Shown: positions 39,614 to 47,916 of the stretch, piece after piece
Position numbering within the stretch: position 1 is the first letter of the stretch
Layout of the letters: each line of letters opens with the position of its first letter
Source of the DNA: an uncultured Eubacteriales bacterium
GTDB taxonomy: Bacteria; Bacillota; Clostridia; Oscillospirales; Acutalibacteraceae
Direction of reading: 5' to 3'
DNA length: 64,000 bases
Assembly: GCA_934643185.1 (NCBI GenBank)
Contig: CAKUBN010000008.1
Coordinates: 1-64,000, forward strand
Position numbers and translations under genes: made by a program
Notes under the pieces: generated by a model
What the model was told of the DNA's origin: nothing
What the model saw: the letters and a program-made list of their open reading frames with translations, nothing else
The model's database searches: none

Positions 39614-40048
39614 ATGCAGATCGTTTCGATGACGGCGGAACACGTTTCGCGCCTTGCGGCGCTTGAAAAGCTTTGCTTTTCGGAGCCATGGAGCGAAAAA
39701 AGCTTATTGGAGGAGATTGATAACCCTGCGGCCTGCTTTTTGGTGGCGGTGCGGGAAAACGAGGTGCTCGGCTACGGCGGCATGCACACGGTGCTCGGCG
39801 AAAGCTATGTGGATAACATTGCGGTGTTCCCGGAGTTTCGCGGGCATGGCGTGGGCAGAACGCTGACGGCGGCGCTGATCGAAAAAGCGCGGGAAAACGG
39901 CGGCGTGTTCATCACCTTAGAGGTGCGGGCCTCAAATGTGCCGGCCATTGCGCTGTACCGCTCGCTTGGCTTCACAGAAGTCGGCGTGCGCCGCAATTTT
40001 TACACAGAACCAAGAGAGGATGCGCTGATCTTTACGCTCTCCTTTTGA
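39614..40048 (+). CDS. rimI: Ribosomal protein S18-alanine N-acetyltransferase
   Basis: 144 aa GNAT enzyme. LEKLCFSEPWSEKSLLEEI at the N-terminus, DNIAVFPEFRGHGVGRTL (acetyl-CoA loop R/QXXGXG/A) and LEVRASNVPAIALYRSLGFTEVGVRRNFY at the end, all as in RimI. It acetylates the N-terminal Ala of S18. ATG at 39614 follows AAGGAG by five nt; GTG at 39608 overlaps that site. In other Firmicutes rimI sits with tsaB/tsaD; here it follows a phosphatase instead. Confidence 0.9.
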   Translation: MQIVSMTAEHVSRLAALEKLCFSEPWSEKSLLEEIDNPAACFLVAVRENEVLGYGGMHTVLGESYVDNIAVFPEFRGHGVGRTLTAALIEKARENGGVFITLEVRASNVPAIALYRSLGFTEVGVRRNFYTEPREDALIFTLSF

Positions 40049-40075
40049 ATTTTTAGCTATACGGGGGTAAAAAGT

Positions 40076-41569
40076 ATGCTTTTCGGAAAAATCAAGGCGC
40101 TCGTCGAATACGGCGTGCGCACGGGACTCATCGAAGAGGAGGACGCGATCTACACGCGCAACCGCTTATTGGAGGCGTTCTGCGAAGAGGATTACGTTGA
40201 CGAGGAAGCGGAGCAGAGCGAAAATCTGGCGCTTTTGCTCGACGGTCTTTGCGATGAAGCGGTTCGCCGCGGCATCATGGAGGACGGTGTGACGTCCCGC
40301 GATTTATTCGATACGAAGCTGATGGGTCTTTTGACGCCGCGCCCGTCCGACGTGAACCGCGCATTCCGCGCGCTTTACAAGGAATCCCCGGAAAAGGCGA
40401 CGGACTGGTTCTATAAGCTTTGCGGCGACTGCAACTATATCCGCCGTGACCGTGTGGCGCGCGATTTGAAATGGGTGTATAACGACCCGCGTTTTGGCGC
40501 GATCGACATCACCATCAACCTTTCAAAGCCGGAAAAAGACCCGAAGGCCATTGCGGCGGCGAAGAAAATGAAGGCGGCAGGCTATCCGGCGTGCATGCTA
40601 TGTAAGGAAAACGTGGGCTATGCGGGCCGCATGAACCACCCGGCAAGACAGAACCACCGTGCTATCCCGATCACGGTGAACGATGCGGACTGGTTTTTGC
40701 AGTATTCCCCGTATGTGTACTATAACGAGCACTGCATTGTATTCTGCGGTGAGCATGTGCCGATGCAGATCAACCGCAGTACGTTCCGCAAGCTGTTCGA
40801 CTTTGTGGAGCAGTTCCCGCACTATTTCCTTGGCTCCAATGCCGACCTGCCCATCGTCGGCGGCTCCATTTTGACGCACGACCACTACCAGGGAGGCCAC
40901 TATACGTTCGCGATGGCGCGCGCCGAGATGGAGGAGCACTGCACGCTGCACGGCTTTGAAGACGTGGAGGCGGGCATTTTGAACTGGCCGGTCTCCGTTC
41001 TGCGCCTGCGCCACAAGGAGCCCGCAAGACTCATCGACGCGGCTGACCACGTATTAAAAGCATGGAGAGGCTACACGGACGAGGATGCGTTCATTTTTGC
41101 GGAGACGGACGGCGAGCCGCACAACACCATCACGCCCATTGCGCGCTGCGTGGACGGCGTGTACGAGCTCGACCTCGCGCTGCGCAACAACATCACGACG
41201 GAGAAATATCCGCTCGGCGTATACCACCCGCACGACGAGTACCACCACATCAAGAAAGAGAACATCGGCCTCATTGAGGTCATGGGTCTTGCGGTTTTGC
41301 CGTCCAGATTAAAGGATGAGCTGAAAACCCTGAAAGACGTGATCCTCGCAGGCGGCGACGTTGCGGGCGTGGAAAGCATCGCAAAGCACGCCGAATGGGC
41401 GGCGCAGGTGAAGCGCGACCACCCGGAGCTGAACGAAGAAAACGCCGAGCACATCTTGCAGCAGGAAGTGGGCAAGGTGTTCGTAAAAGTGCTGGAGGAT
41501 GCCGGCGTTTACAAATGCACGGCAGAAGGCAGAAAGGCATTCAGAAAGTTCGTGGAAAGCGTACGCTGA
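40076..41569 (+). CDS. galT: UDP-glucose-hexose-1-phosphate uridylyltransferase, class II (Firmicutes type)
   Basis: 497 aa, the length of class II GalT of Bacillus and lactic acid bacteria. HPARQNHRAIPITVNDADWFLQ, SPYVYYNEHCIVF and the active-site THDHYQGGHY (HXH pattern with nucleophilic His) are clear. Leloir pathway: galactose-1-P plus UDP-glucose to UDP-galactose plus glucose-1-P, so it can handle galactose released by LacZ at 9.9-12.9 kb. galK and galE are not in the window. ATG after GGGGG; terminator downstream. Confidence 0.94.
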   Translation: MLFGKIKALVEYGVRTGLIEEEDAIYTRNRLLEAFCEEDYVDEEAEQSENLALLLDGLCDEAVRRGIMEDGVTSRDLFDTKLMGLLTPRPSDVNRAFRALYKESPEKATDWFYKLCGDCNYIRRDRVARDLKWVYNDPRFGAIDITINLSKPEKDPKAIAAAKKMKAAGYPACMLCKENVGYAGRMNHPARQNHRAIPITVNDADWFLQYSPYVYYNEHCIVFCGEHVPMQINRSTFRKLFDFVEQFPHYFLGSNADLPIVGGSILTHDHYQGGHYTFAMARAEMEEHCTLHGFEDVEAGILNWPVSVLRLRHKEPARLIDAADHVLKAWRGYTDEDAFIFAETDGEPHNTITPIARCVDGVYELDLALRNNITTEKYPLGVYHPHDEYHHIKKENIGLIEVMGLAVLPSRLKDELKTLKDVILAGGDVAGVESIAKHAEWAAQVKRDHPELNEENAEHILQQEVGKVFVKVLEDAGVYKCTAEGRKAFRKFVESVR

Positions 41570-41592
41570 ACCGACAATAGAATAGGATAAAA

Positions 41593-41634
41593 AGAGGCCT
41601 CACCGCATGGCTTTGTACATACGGTGGGGCCTTT
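41593..41634. terminator. Terminator after galT
   Basis: GGCCTCACCG pairs with CGGTGGGGCC around a 16-nt loop, then TTTT on the plus strand and A-rich sequence before it, so it can serve both convergent genes. Confidence 0.8.
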
Positions 41635-41656
41635 TGGTATTTGTAATGAGGCTGGT

Positions 41657-41905
41657 TTAAATCTCCTTGCCGCAATGCGGGCAGTATTTTCCGTTTGCGT
41701 ATCGGATTTTTCCGCAGTGCGGGCATTTGTTTGTGAGGACTTTATAGACGGCACAAATGAGGATGACGCCCCAGCAAGCGGCGGCTATGTAGGCTTCGGT
41801 CAGGACATCGTAATGGCCGCTGAATAGTTTTGCGCCGATGATGCCTAAGTCGATAATAAACAGAATGAATGCGATTGCAAACGCCCATGTCGTGATCTTT
41901 TTCAC
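41657..41905 (-). CDS. Small membrane protein with C-terminal zinc ribbon
   Basis: 82 aa. Two membrane helices (about 6-28 and 37-57), then a zinc ribbon CPHCG-X10-CPHCGKEI at the end. GTG start after AAAGGCGGTG. No functional family recognised. It follows the CmpB-like gene by 19 bp on the same strand, so the two are probably one operon. Function unknown; zinc ribbons on small membrane proteins often mediate protein contacts. Confidence 0.75.
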   Translation of the reverse strand: MKKITTWAFAIAFILFIIDLGIIGAKLFSGHYDVLTEAYIAAACWGVILICAVYKVLTNKCPHCGKIRYANGKYCPHCGKEI

Positions 41906-41924
41906 ACAAACACCGCCTTTTGAA

Positions 41925-43490
41925 TTACGAGTTTTTCACTGTGTCTTTCAGGGGCTCACTTTTTGTGCCGTCTTCGTTGACCTTCTGCATGTTCGGGTAG
42001 ACGAGCGCAAGGTAGTTGTCGTCTAAGTGCTTATCGAGGAACATTTGGAACGAGCTTGTAGCCGGGATGCCCTCGGCGCGCTCGTTGGCGCGGGTCAGGG
42101 CGGCGCAGGAGATGAGCCCGTCGAACAGCATAAACGCGACGAGCAAGATGGTAAGGATAGCGCCCGGGCGCTTCGGGATCTTTTCGATCATGCGCGACAT
42201 GGCGGGGTAGATCTCTTTGATCCAGATGAGACCGAGCGTGCCCCAGATGAGCGCGAACATCAAATTTGTGCGGCCGTCAATGTTGAACGGCGTGCCGCTG
42301 TAATCCCACGAAACGGTGCCGAACAGCATCTCCTGTCCCCAGCTGCACAGGTACTCGAACGCCGCACCGATGATGCCGCTGGCGACGAAAATGACGATGT
42401 CGTCCTGCTTATAGAGCTTATAGAGGCACAGCGTGATGATGGCCGCGCCGCCGCCGTAAATGGGCTGGAACGGGCCGTACACGAGACCCACACGCAGCTC
42501 GATCTGATGCGCGATGAAGAACGCCCAGCATTCCTCGAGCACAAAGCCGGCAAGGCAGCCGATGAAGAAGATCCAGAAAAGCTTTGTAAAGTTCATGCCG
42601 AACGCGAACGGGCGGTCCTCCGGGTTCTCGAACGTAGCTTCGTATTCGTAACGGTTGCGCTTCCAGCGATCGGCAGAGCGTTTTTTGCGCGCTTCCGTCG
42701 TGATGCGGAACGCCTTGAGCTCTTTTTCGTACTGCTCGTTCGTCATTTCCGGCGAGGCGTTCATGAAGCGGCGCTTTAAAAAGTTCGATTTGTTGAGCAG
42801 TGCCGTGTAGTTTTCGTCGGCGGTCTTCTGCGCTTCCTGAAGCTTCTTTTGCAGGTCGAGATCGTCGATGGCTTCCGCAGCGCCAATGGCACCGCCTGTG
42901 ACGGCGTTGCCGAGCGCATCCCGCGCCTCGCGCACGCGGTCGCCGAGCTCGGACAGAAGCTTAAACTGGTGGTTTAAGCGCTGCACGGTGATGGACGTGA
43001 TGATGATGTCGAGCAGCATGACACCGAGGACGGCGTAGAGGATGACCCAGCCGACGGTGCGGTTCACGTAGTGTAAAAGCGAGGTGAGCACCGGCACGAC
43101 GAACATCAGAATAAACGAGAAGCACACGCCGCGCACGACGGCGATGGGCACGGAAACATAGCCCCTGATGTTCCACTTGAATTTGGAATAATCACGCATG
43201 CGGATGTGCGTCGTTTTGCGCAGCAGCCACGCGAACGTGAACTCCACAAGGAAGCTTGAAAGCAGGCAGAAAAACAGCGTGGCCACAAACGACGTTTGCC
43301 AGTGCAGCGCCGTCAGCGCCGCCCACGGCAGCGCGATCATCAGGCCGTATTGCGGGCAGTACGGGCCGTTCAGCATGCCGGGGTTTTTGAATTTTCGGTA
43401 TACCATGCCGATGTACCCCACCTCTGCGACCCAGCCGCAGAAGGAAGCGAGCACAAAGTACCACAAGAAAAGCCAGACCTTGTATGCCAT
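41925..43490 (-). CDS. Duplicated CmpB-type (putative ABC transporter type IV) membrane protein
   Basis: 521 aa. Two copies of the CmpB-like membrane domain: first half about 1-180 (FCGWVAEVGYIGMVYRKFKN, GPYCPQYGLM), second half about 300-480 (LAGFVLEECWAFFIAHQ, GLVYGPFQPIYGGGA). A charged, helical cytoplasmic linker (about 185-300) joins them, and a short extracytoplasmic tail ends the protein. Family members usually carry one such domain. No ATP-binding partner lies nearby. Good promoter upstream (43547-43575). Molecular role unknown. Confidence 0.75.
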   Translation of the reverse strand: MAYKVWLFLWYFVLASFCGWVAEVGYIGMVYRKFKNPGMLNGPYCPQYGLMIALPWAALTALHWQTSFVATLFFCLLSSFLVEFTFAWLLRKTTHIRMRDYSKFKWNIRGYVSVPIAVVRGVCFSFILMFVVPVLTSLLHYVNRTVGWVILYAVLGVMLLDIIITSITVQRLNHQFKLLSELGDRVREARDALGNAVTGGAIGAAEAIDDLDLQKKLQEAQKTADENYTALLNKSNFLKRRFMNASPEMTNEQYEKELKAFRITTEARKKRSADRWKRNRYEYEATFENPEDRPFAFGMNFTKLFWIFFIGCLAGFVLEECWAFFIAHQIELRVGLVYGPFQPIYGGGAAIITLCLYKLYKQDDIVIFVASGIIGAAFEYLCSWGQEMLFGTVSWDYSGTPFNIDGRTNLMFALIWGTLGLIWIKEIYPAMSRMIEKIPKRPGAILTILLVAFMLFDGLISCAALTRANERAEGIPATSSFQMFLDKHLDDNYLALVYPNMQKVNEDGTKSEPLKDTVKNS

Positions 43491-43510
43491 GCGTGCATCT
43501 CCTTAATACG

Positions 43511-43575
43511 CCGGGCGGTCTATAAACGCCCGGAAAAGTATAGAACAGTATAGCATATTTCGCGGTTTTCAACAA
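43511..43575 (-). promoter_or_regulatory. Promoter and leader hairpin of the CmpB-like gene
   Basis: Minus strand -35 TTGTTG (43575-43570), 17-bp spacer, -10 TATACT (43552-43547). Downstream in the leader, CCGGGCG pairs with CGCCCGG (43533-43511). Confidence 0.6.
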
Positions 43576-43707
43576 TACTTCTGCGAGAAAAATTGTCGGA
43601 AACCGCGGCAAAACAGGAAATTTGCAGAAACATGGGAAACGAGAATTGATTTTTAACGATATATGTGATACGCTGTTAAAAGAAATACAGGAAAGGTGCG
43701 AATCCAT

Positions 43708-44142
43708 ATGAAAAAGTTACTGGAAGAGTTCAAGCAGTTCATTGCGCGCGGCAACGTGCTGGACATGGCCGTCGGCGTCGTTGTGGCATCTGCGTTCACG
43801 GCGATCGTCAACGCGGTCGTCAGCGGCTTATTGACGCCGATCATCGGCCTGCTGCTCCCGGACACGACGTTTGCGGAATGGGCGCCGGGCGGCTTTGCCA
43901 TCGGTGAAGTCATCAACGCGGTCATCACGTTCTTCATCACGGCTGCGGCGGTTTTTGCCATTGTGAAAGCGGTAAACGCCGTGTCGAACCTGAAGAAAAA
44001 GCCGGAAGAGGAAAAGGCGGCCCCCACCACGAAGACCTGCCCTTATTGCCTGATGGACGACGTGAAGATCGGCGCGACGAAGTGTCCGCACTGCGCGTCT
44101 GTGCTTCCGCCGGAGGACGAAGAGGAAAAGAAGGACGCATAA
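43708..44142 (+). CDS. mscL: Large-conductance mechanosensitive channel with fused zinc ribbon
   Basis: 144 aa. N-terminal EEFKQFIARGNVLDMAVGVVV and first helix are typical MscL; the extracellular loop is short (DTTFAEWAPG), the second helix follows (about 72-95), then a Lys/Glu linker and a C-terminal zinc ribbon (CPYCLMDDVKIGATKCPHC) in place of the usual helical bundle, ending in an acidic tail. It opens under membrane tension to release solutes after osmotic downshock. ATG at 43708, 11 nt after GAAAGG; a GTG at 43696 is possible. Single gene with a strong terminator. Confidence 0.9.
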   Translation: MKKLLEEFKQFIARGNVLDMAVGVVVASAFTAIVNAVVSGLLTPIIGLLLPDTTFAEWAPGGFAIGEVINAVITFFITAAAVFAIVKAVNAVSNLKKKPEEEKAAPTTKTCPYCLMDDVKIGATKCPHCASVLPPEDEEEKKDA

Positions 44143-44160
44143 TATCTCAGCTATACATAC

Positions 44161-44207
44161 GCGGCTCTGCGGTGCTTTCATGCGCAGAGCCGCGCTTTCT
44201 TTTTATT
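44161..44207 (+). terminator. Terminator after mscL
   Basis: 11-bp perfect stem GCGGCTCTGCG with CGCAGAGCCGC (44161-44193), followed by GCTTTCTTTTTATT. Confidence 0.85.
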
Positions 44208-44320
44208 GTCCGAAGGACTATATCATCCGGCGCAAGCCGGATATCATTGCGTAGCAATATCATTCGCCGACAGGCGAATATAATTAAGGCGCACTTTCTA
44301 AGAGAAAGTACGCCTTAAAA
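44207..44320. repeat. Array of small hairpins separated by ATC
   Basis: Five consecutive hairpins with different stems: GTCC/GGAC, ATCCGGC/GCCGGAT, ATTGC/GCAAT, ATTCGCC/GGCGAAT and a longer ATTAAGGCG.ACTTTCT hairpin. Trinucleotides ATC or ATA stand between them. Located between the convergent mscL and sugar isomerase genes; the last hairpin, flanked by A and T, could terminate the isomerase transcript. No gene here. Confidence 0.75.
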
Positions 44321-44354
44321 AATACGCTGTTCTTATGTTTTGCTTAAAGCAAAA

Positions 44355-45176
44355 TTACCAGCCGAGGCCCTTGAGGTAATCGCGGCTCATCTTGACAGCC
44401 TCGAGAGCGGGGGTGTCATAGGACTGATCCTGCTCGACGACGACCCACTTGGAGCCGGCTTCCAGTGCTGCATCGAGCACCGGCGGGATGTCCTGCATGC
44501 CGTGACCGACCGGACGGAACTCGAACTTGCCGGTCTCTTCCTTCTTCTCGGTCTCAATGCCGATGAGCTCGTACATGTTGGCTGGCTTGCCTTCCTTGTA
44601 GAAGTCCTTCAGATGGACGACCGGTGCGCGGCCGGAGTACTTCTTGATGTAATCGACCGGCTCTTCGCCAGCGACCTTGACCCAGCAGATATCGAGCTCG
44701 GTCTGGAGCAGGTCAGCGGGGATCTCGGTGTAGATGTAATCGAGTGCATACTGGCCGTTCGGCATCTTTGCAAACTCGAAATCGTGGTTGTGATAAAGCA
44801 GCGTGATGCCGACCTTCTTGCAGGCTTCGCCGATCTTCTTGAAGGTCTCGATGTTCTTAAGGAACTTCTCGGTGCCCGGGCGATCCTCTTCCATCAGATA
44901 GGGGATAGCGATGTACTGCATGCCGATCTCCTTATACTGTGCGACCGTGCCTTCGATGTCGGCTTCGAGCTCCTGGAACGGAACATGTGCGGAAAGCGGA
45001 ACAAGGTCCACTTCTTCCAAGATAGCCTTGACTTCTGCGGGCTTCATGCCGTAAAGGCCTGCAAGCTCAACGCCGTCATAGCCCATGTCCTTGATCTTCT
45101 GCATGGTGCCCTTAAAATCGCGCTCAGCGTCATCGCGGACAGAATAAACCTGTACCGCTACGGGTAAAGTTTTCAT
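44355..45176 (-). CDS. Sugar phosphate isomerase/epimerase (xylose isomerase-like TIM barrel)
   Basis: 273 aa. Single TIM barrel of the AP-endonuclease-2/IolE-like family: KIKDMGYDGVELAGLYG, PLSAHVPFQEL, LLYHNHDFEF (metal ligands), ELDICWVKVAG and VVHLKDFYKEG. Such proteins isomerise or dehydrate inositol-, ketose- or similar compounds; the exact substrate is unknown. AGGAGG before the ATG and a strong promoter upstream. It stands alone. Confidence 0.85.
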   Translation of the reverse strand: MKTLPVAVQVYSVRDDAERDFKGTMQKIKDMGYDGVELAGLYGMKPAEVKAILEEVDLVPLSAHVPFQELEADIEGTVAQYKEIGMQYIAIPYLMEEDRPGTEKFLKNIETFKKIGEACKKVGITLLYHNHDFEFAKMPNGQYALDYIYTEIPADLLQTELDICWVKVAGEEPVDYIKKYSGRAPVVHLKDFYKEGKPANMYELIGIETEKKEETGKFEFRPVGHGMQDIPPVLDAALEAGSKWVVVEQDQSYDTPALEAVKMSRDYLKGLGW

Positions 45177-45211
45177 GGTGAACTCCTCCTGTGGTTTTGA
45201 AATCTGACTCC

Positions 45212-45240
45212 ATTATACAAGGGTATTTGCAAAAAATCAA
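45212..45240 (-). promoter_or_regulatory. Promoter of the sugar isomerase gene
   Basis: Minus strand -35 TTGATT (45240-45235), 17-bp spacer, -10 TATAAT (45217-45212). The -35 overlaps the last bases of the preceding GatD-like gene. Confidence 0.65.
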
Positions 45241-45995
45241 TGGAATTTTCGTAAAAAGCCGAGTTTTAATTGGTTATTATCGCCCTCTTTTTCCATTTCG
45301 GTAGCGGGGTTCGTAAATTCCTTCAGGCGCGCCGCATAGGCTTCTTCAAGCGCGTTTTCAAAGGGGAGCGGTTTGACTTCGGCGCCGATCAGGTGTAATA
45401 GATAGCGCGTGAACGCGGGATTCATGGTGAGAAGCGGCCCCACAAGGTACGTGCCGAAAAAGTTGTGCGTGTGCACGCCCTCTAATTTGGAGCTTTTATT
45501 GAGCCCCATGCCGCGCTCGGCCTTGGCAAAATAGTAAGCGCTGTTGTCGCCGTAGGCCATGGTGAACTGCGTTTTGCAGCCGAGCAGCTGTATGTCTTGG
45601 AAAGTTCCGAGGAAGTTGCCATTATAGCGATGGTTGTAGTCCCGCACGGCGTAAAGGTCGAAAAGGTCAAGCCCCTGTATGGTGCGGCCGCCGTCCCGAA
45701 TCTCGCGGAACAGGATCTCTACGGCGTTGCCGGTGAAAAGAAAGCAGCGCCCTTTTTCAATTTGCGCTGCAAGCTGTGCTTTGTACGGCAGCAGCTTTTC
45801 GATGACTTTTTCCTGCGTGTGCTCGGACATGGAGCCGAGGTAGACAAGGTCAACGGGATGGTTTACAAACTGCGGCGTTTCATAGAGCGCGGTCTCGATG
45901 AATTCCGCTTCGGGCAGGCAGGCCTTTAATAGCAGTACGTTGCCGTAATCGCCGAAGAGATTGCAGCACTCGGGAAATAAGATCTCAATTTTCAT
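45237..45995 (-). CDS. GatD-like protein 1, class I glutamine amidotransferase fold lacking catalytic Cys and His
   Basis: 252 aa. Same fold and gene order as GatD, the glutaminase that feeds ammonia to MurT for lipid II amidation. The N-terminus (MKIEILFPE, CNLFGDYGN) and the C-terminal GTYL-GPLL-NP block align with GatD. At the nucleophile elbow, where GatD has Cys in ICGGYQ, this protein has Thr88 in LFTGNAVE; where GatD has His in GTYLHGP, it has Val185 (GTYLVGP). It therefore should not hydrolyse glutamine by the normal route. Start overlaps the end of the MurT-like gene by 11 bp, AAGGAGG upstream. The second copy at 49290 has the same changes. Confidence 0.8.
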   Translation of the reverse strand: MKIEILFPECCNLFGDYGNVLLLKACLPEAEFIETALYETPQFVNHPVDLVYLGSMSEHTQEKVIEKLLPYKAQLAAQIEKGRCFLFTGNAVEILFREIRDGGRTIQGLDLFDLYAVRDYNHRYNGNFLGTFQDIQLLGCKTQFTMAYGDNSAYYFAKAERGMGLNKSSKLEGVHTHNFFGTYLVGPLLTMNPAFTRYLLHLIGAEVKPLPFENALEEAYAARLKEFTNPATEMEKEGDNNQLKLGFLRKFH

Positions 45996-47367
45996 CGGTT
46001 GCCTCCTTGGCGCGCGCCATCAGGCGGTCGCGGGTCTGCTCAGCATCGGCGCGGGTGAACACGGCGTGCAGAATGTAAACGCGCTCAACGTTTTTCAAAT
46101 CGACGAGCGCCACGGCGTCCTCCGGCTTTTCGGCGCAGCGGATTTTCTCCTGCGGAATGCCGGCGAGCAAAGCGCGCATTTGGTAATCGTAGCAGCGGCT
46201 GCCGACGTTGACAAGCTGACGCACACAATCGGTATTCAAAAATTCGTAGTCCGCTTCGTAGAGCCACGCGGTGTTTTCCGAGGAATGCGCCGCGTCGTGC
46301 TGGTCGTAGTTCATGAGCACGACGGCACAGGGGATATTCTGCTCTGCGATGAACTCGAACACGCGCGAGCTTGCGATGGGGCTTTGGCCTTTGGCCAGGC
46401 AAAGCACGATCTCTTTGTTACCGGCTGTTTGAATGTCGTAGCGCGTGCGGGTGAGCTCCGCTTTTTCGAGCGAGGACGCGATCTGCTCCATGGAAAGCCC
46501 GAGCGTTTTCAGCAGCGTGACAGCGGTGAGCTCGTTATAAAGATCGGTGATGTTTTTGCCGAGCAGGCGGTAGGTCTCCTCCCCCTGCGGCGCGGAAAGC
46601 GTAAAACGCATGGCGGTTTGGTCGACGGCTTTCACCTCATAATCGATGCGCGGCGAGCCGTAATCGCAGTTTGGGCAGTGCGCGCGGCCAATGTGGTTAT
46701 ACCGCAGAAAGCGATAGGAAAGCGGCGCGCCGCACTGCGGGCAGGCGGTGATGTCCCGCACAAGGTTTGGGCGGGCGGCCTTGTCGCGCGGGAGTTCGTC
46801 AATGCCGAAATACACGCGCGGGTTCTGCGGCTTCAAATGGCTCGTGATGAGGTCGTCGCCGTTTAAAATGAGCGTGGCTTTGTCGTTCAGGTTTTTGTTT
46901 AGAAGGTCGGCGATGAATTCCACGTTTGCGTTGCGGTCCAGTGCATCGCGGCAGAGATTGGTGCAGACGAAGTAATCCGGCTGAATGTAGGAGAGGATCT
47001 TTTCCGCCGAGCGTTCGTCAAACTCAAAAATAGCCAGGTCGTGCTTCGGGTCGCCGAAAAAGGTGGAATCCGCAATGAGCGCCGAGGCGATGCCCGTGTT
47101 GACGTTTGCGCCGAAGCGGTTGCAGACGTATTCCACATGGTTATCCGTTAGAATATCCTCCGTCAGGTTGCAGACCGTGGTTTTGCCGTTTGTGCCGGCC
47201 ACCATGACGACGGTTTTCGGGCGCGGCATGCGGCCCAAAAAATCCGGGCACAAAATAATGGCCCAAGAACCCGGCATGGATGTGCCCTTTCGCCCGATGA
47301 GCTTTAAAACGCGCGCCGTGCATTTGGCAAAAAACAGGGCAAAATAAAAGCGAAATGATTTTTTCAA
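45985..47367 (-). CDS. MurT-like Mur ligase 1
   Basis: 460 aa from a TTG at 47367, six nt after GGAGG; this matches the N-terminus of the paralogue at 47917 (FRFYFAL). Earlier in-frame codons would add residues with no counterpart there. Central Mur ligase ATP site AGTNGKTT, then a four-Cys zinc ribbon (CPQCGAPL, HCPNC) typical of MurT, and a DUF1727-like C-terminal domain. MurT amidates D-Glu of lipid II with ammonia from GatD. The C-terminal region that in MurT supplies an Asp to the GatD active site reads differently here (HDAAHSSENTAWLY). Reaction therefore uncertain. Confidence 0.82.
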   Translation of the reverse strand: MKKSFRFYFALFFAKCTARVLKLIGRKGTSMPGSWAIILCPDFLGRMPRPKTVVMVAGTNGKTTVCNLTEDILTDNHVEYVCNRFGANVNTGIASALIADSTFFGDPKHDLAIFEFDERSAEKILSYIQPDYFVCTNLCRDALDRNANVEFIADLLNKNLNDKATLILNGDDLITSHLKPQNPRVYFGIDELPRDKAARPNLVRDITACPQCGAPLSYRFLRYNHIGRAHCPNCDYGSPRIDYEVKAVDQTAMRFTLSAPQGEETYRLLGKNITDLYNELTAVTLLKTLGLSMEQIASSLEKAELTRTRYDIQTAGNKEIVLCLAKGQSPIASSRVFEFIAEQNIPCAVVLMNYDQHDAAHSSENTAWLYEADYEFLNTDCVRQLVNVGSRCYDYQMRALLAGIPQEKIRCAEKPEDAVALVDLKNVERVYILHAVFTRADAEQTRDRLMARAKEATDEN

Positions 47368-47445
47368 GGGTTTCCTCCAATTTTGAATGTGAAGATGTAA
47401 AGGCGTGCCGCACGGCGAGAAACACAAGGTGCGGTATCGGCAAAA

Positions 47446-47474
47446 ATTATAGCACTGCATGCACAAATAGTCAA
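47446..47474 (-). promoter_or_regulatory. Promoter of the MurT/GatD-like pair 1
   Basis: Minus strand -35 TTGACT (47474-47469), 17-bp spacer, -10 TATAAT (47451-47446). Close to consensus. Confidence 0.7.
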
Positions 47475-47492
47475 TACTTGCTCTTTTTGCCA

Positions 47493-47521
47493 TTAAGAAT
47501 GCAGCACAGATTGGGTATAAT
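47493..47521 (+). promoter_or_regulatory. Promoter of the XRE / MurT-GatD-like pair 2 operon
   Basis: -35 TTAAGA (47493-47498), 17-bp spacer, -10 TATAAT (47516-47521). It is back to back with the pair 1 promoter; the -35 boxes are only 18 bp apart, so one bound regulator could affect both. Confidence 0.6.
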
Positions 47522-47560
47522 GAAAACAAAAATCGGGAAGTGCGGAAAAAGAGGAAGCGA

Positions 47561-47911
47561 ATGAAAAATTTTTTGGGTGAAAAAATCAGACAATATCGCG
47601 TGGAAAACGGGCTGACGCAGCGCCAGTTTGCGGACCGGTGCGATTTGGATGAGTTTTATATCAGCCGCATAGAAAACGGAAAACGCACACCGGGCAGAAA
47701 GGCGCTGATTCAAATCGCGAATGCCATGCAGATCTCGGTGGATTCTTTGCTGCAGACGGAATCAAACGCCGCTTTTCAAAGCGAATACGCACGCTTTATG
47801 CAGGAATTTGAAATTTGCTCCGCAGAGCTTTCAGCCGAAGACAAGGAGTATATTCTGGATACATTAGAGCTGCTGCGCAGACGCTTTTTTAAGATCGATC
47901 GGAAGGAATGA
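47561..47911 (+). CDS. XRE-family transcriptional regulator
   Basis: 116 aa. N-terminal Cro/C1 helix-turn-helix (about 3-60): IRQYRVENGLTQRQFADRCD with EFYISRIENGKRTPG. A charged C-terminal half (about 65-116) is helical and may dimerise; it has no sensor domain that I recognise. ATG at 47561 after GAGGAAG. It stands in the divergent promoter region of two MurT/GatD-like pairs and its stop overlaps the start region of MurT-like 2, so it is the likely local regulator of both (inference). Confidence 0.85.
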   Translation: MKNFLGEKIRQYRVENGLTQRQFADRCDLDEFYISRIENGKRTPGRKALIQIANAMQISVDSLLQTESNAAFQSEYARFMQEFEICSAELSAEDKEYILDTLELLRRRFFKIDRKE

Positions 47912-47916
47912 AGAAA

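Noticed and set aside
44207..44320. CRISPR array
   Set aside because: The repeated part is only three bases, the units are themselves palindromes of different length, and there are no cas genes.
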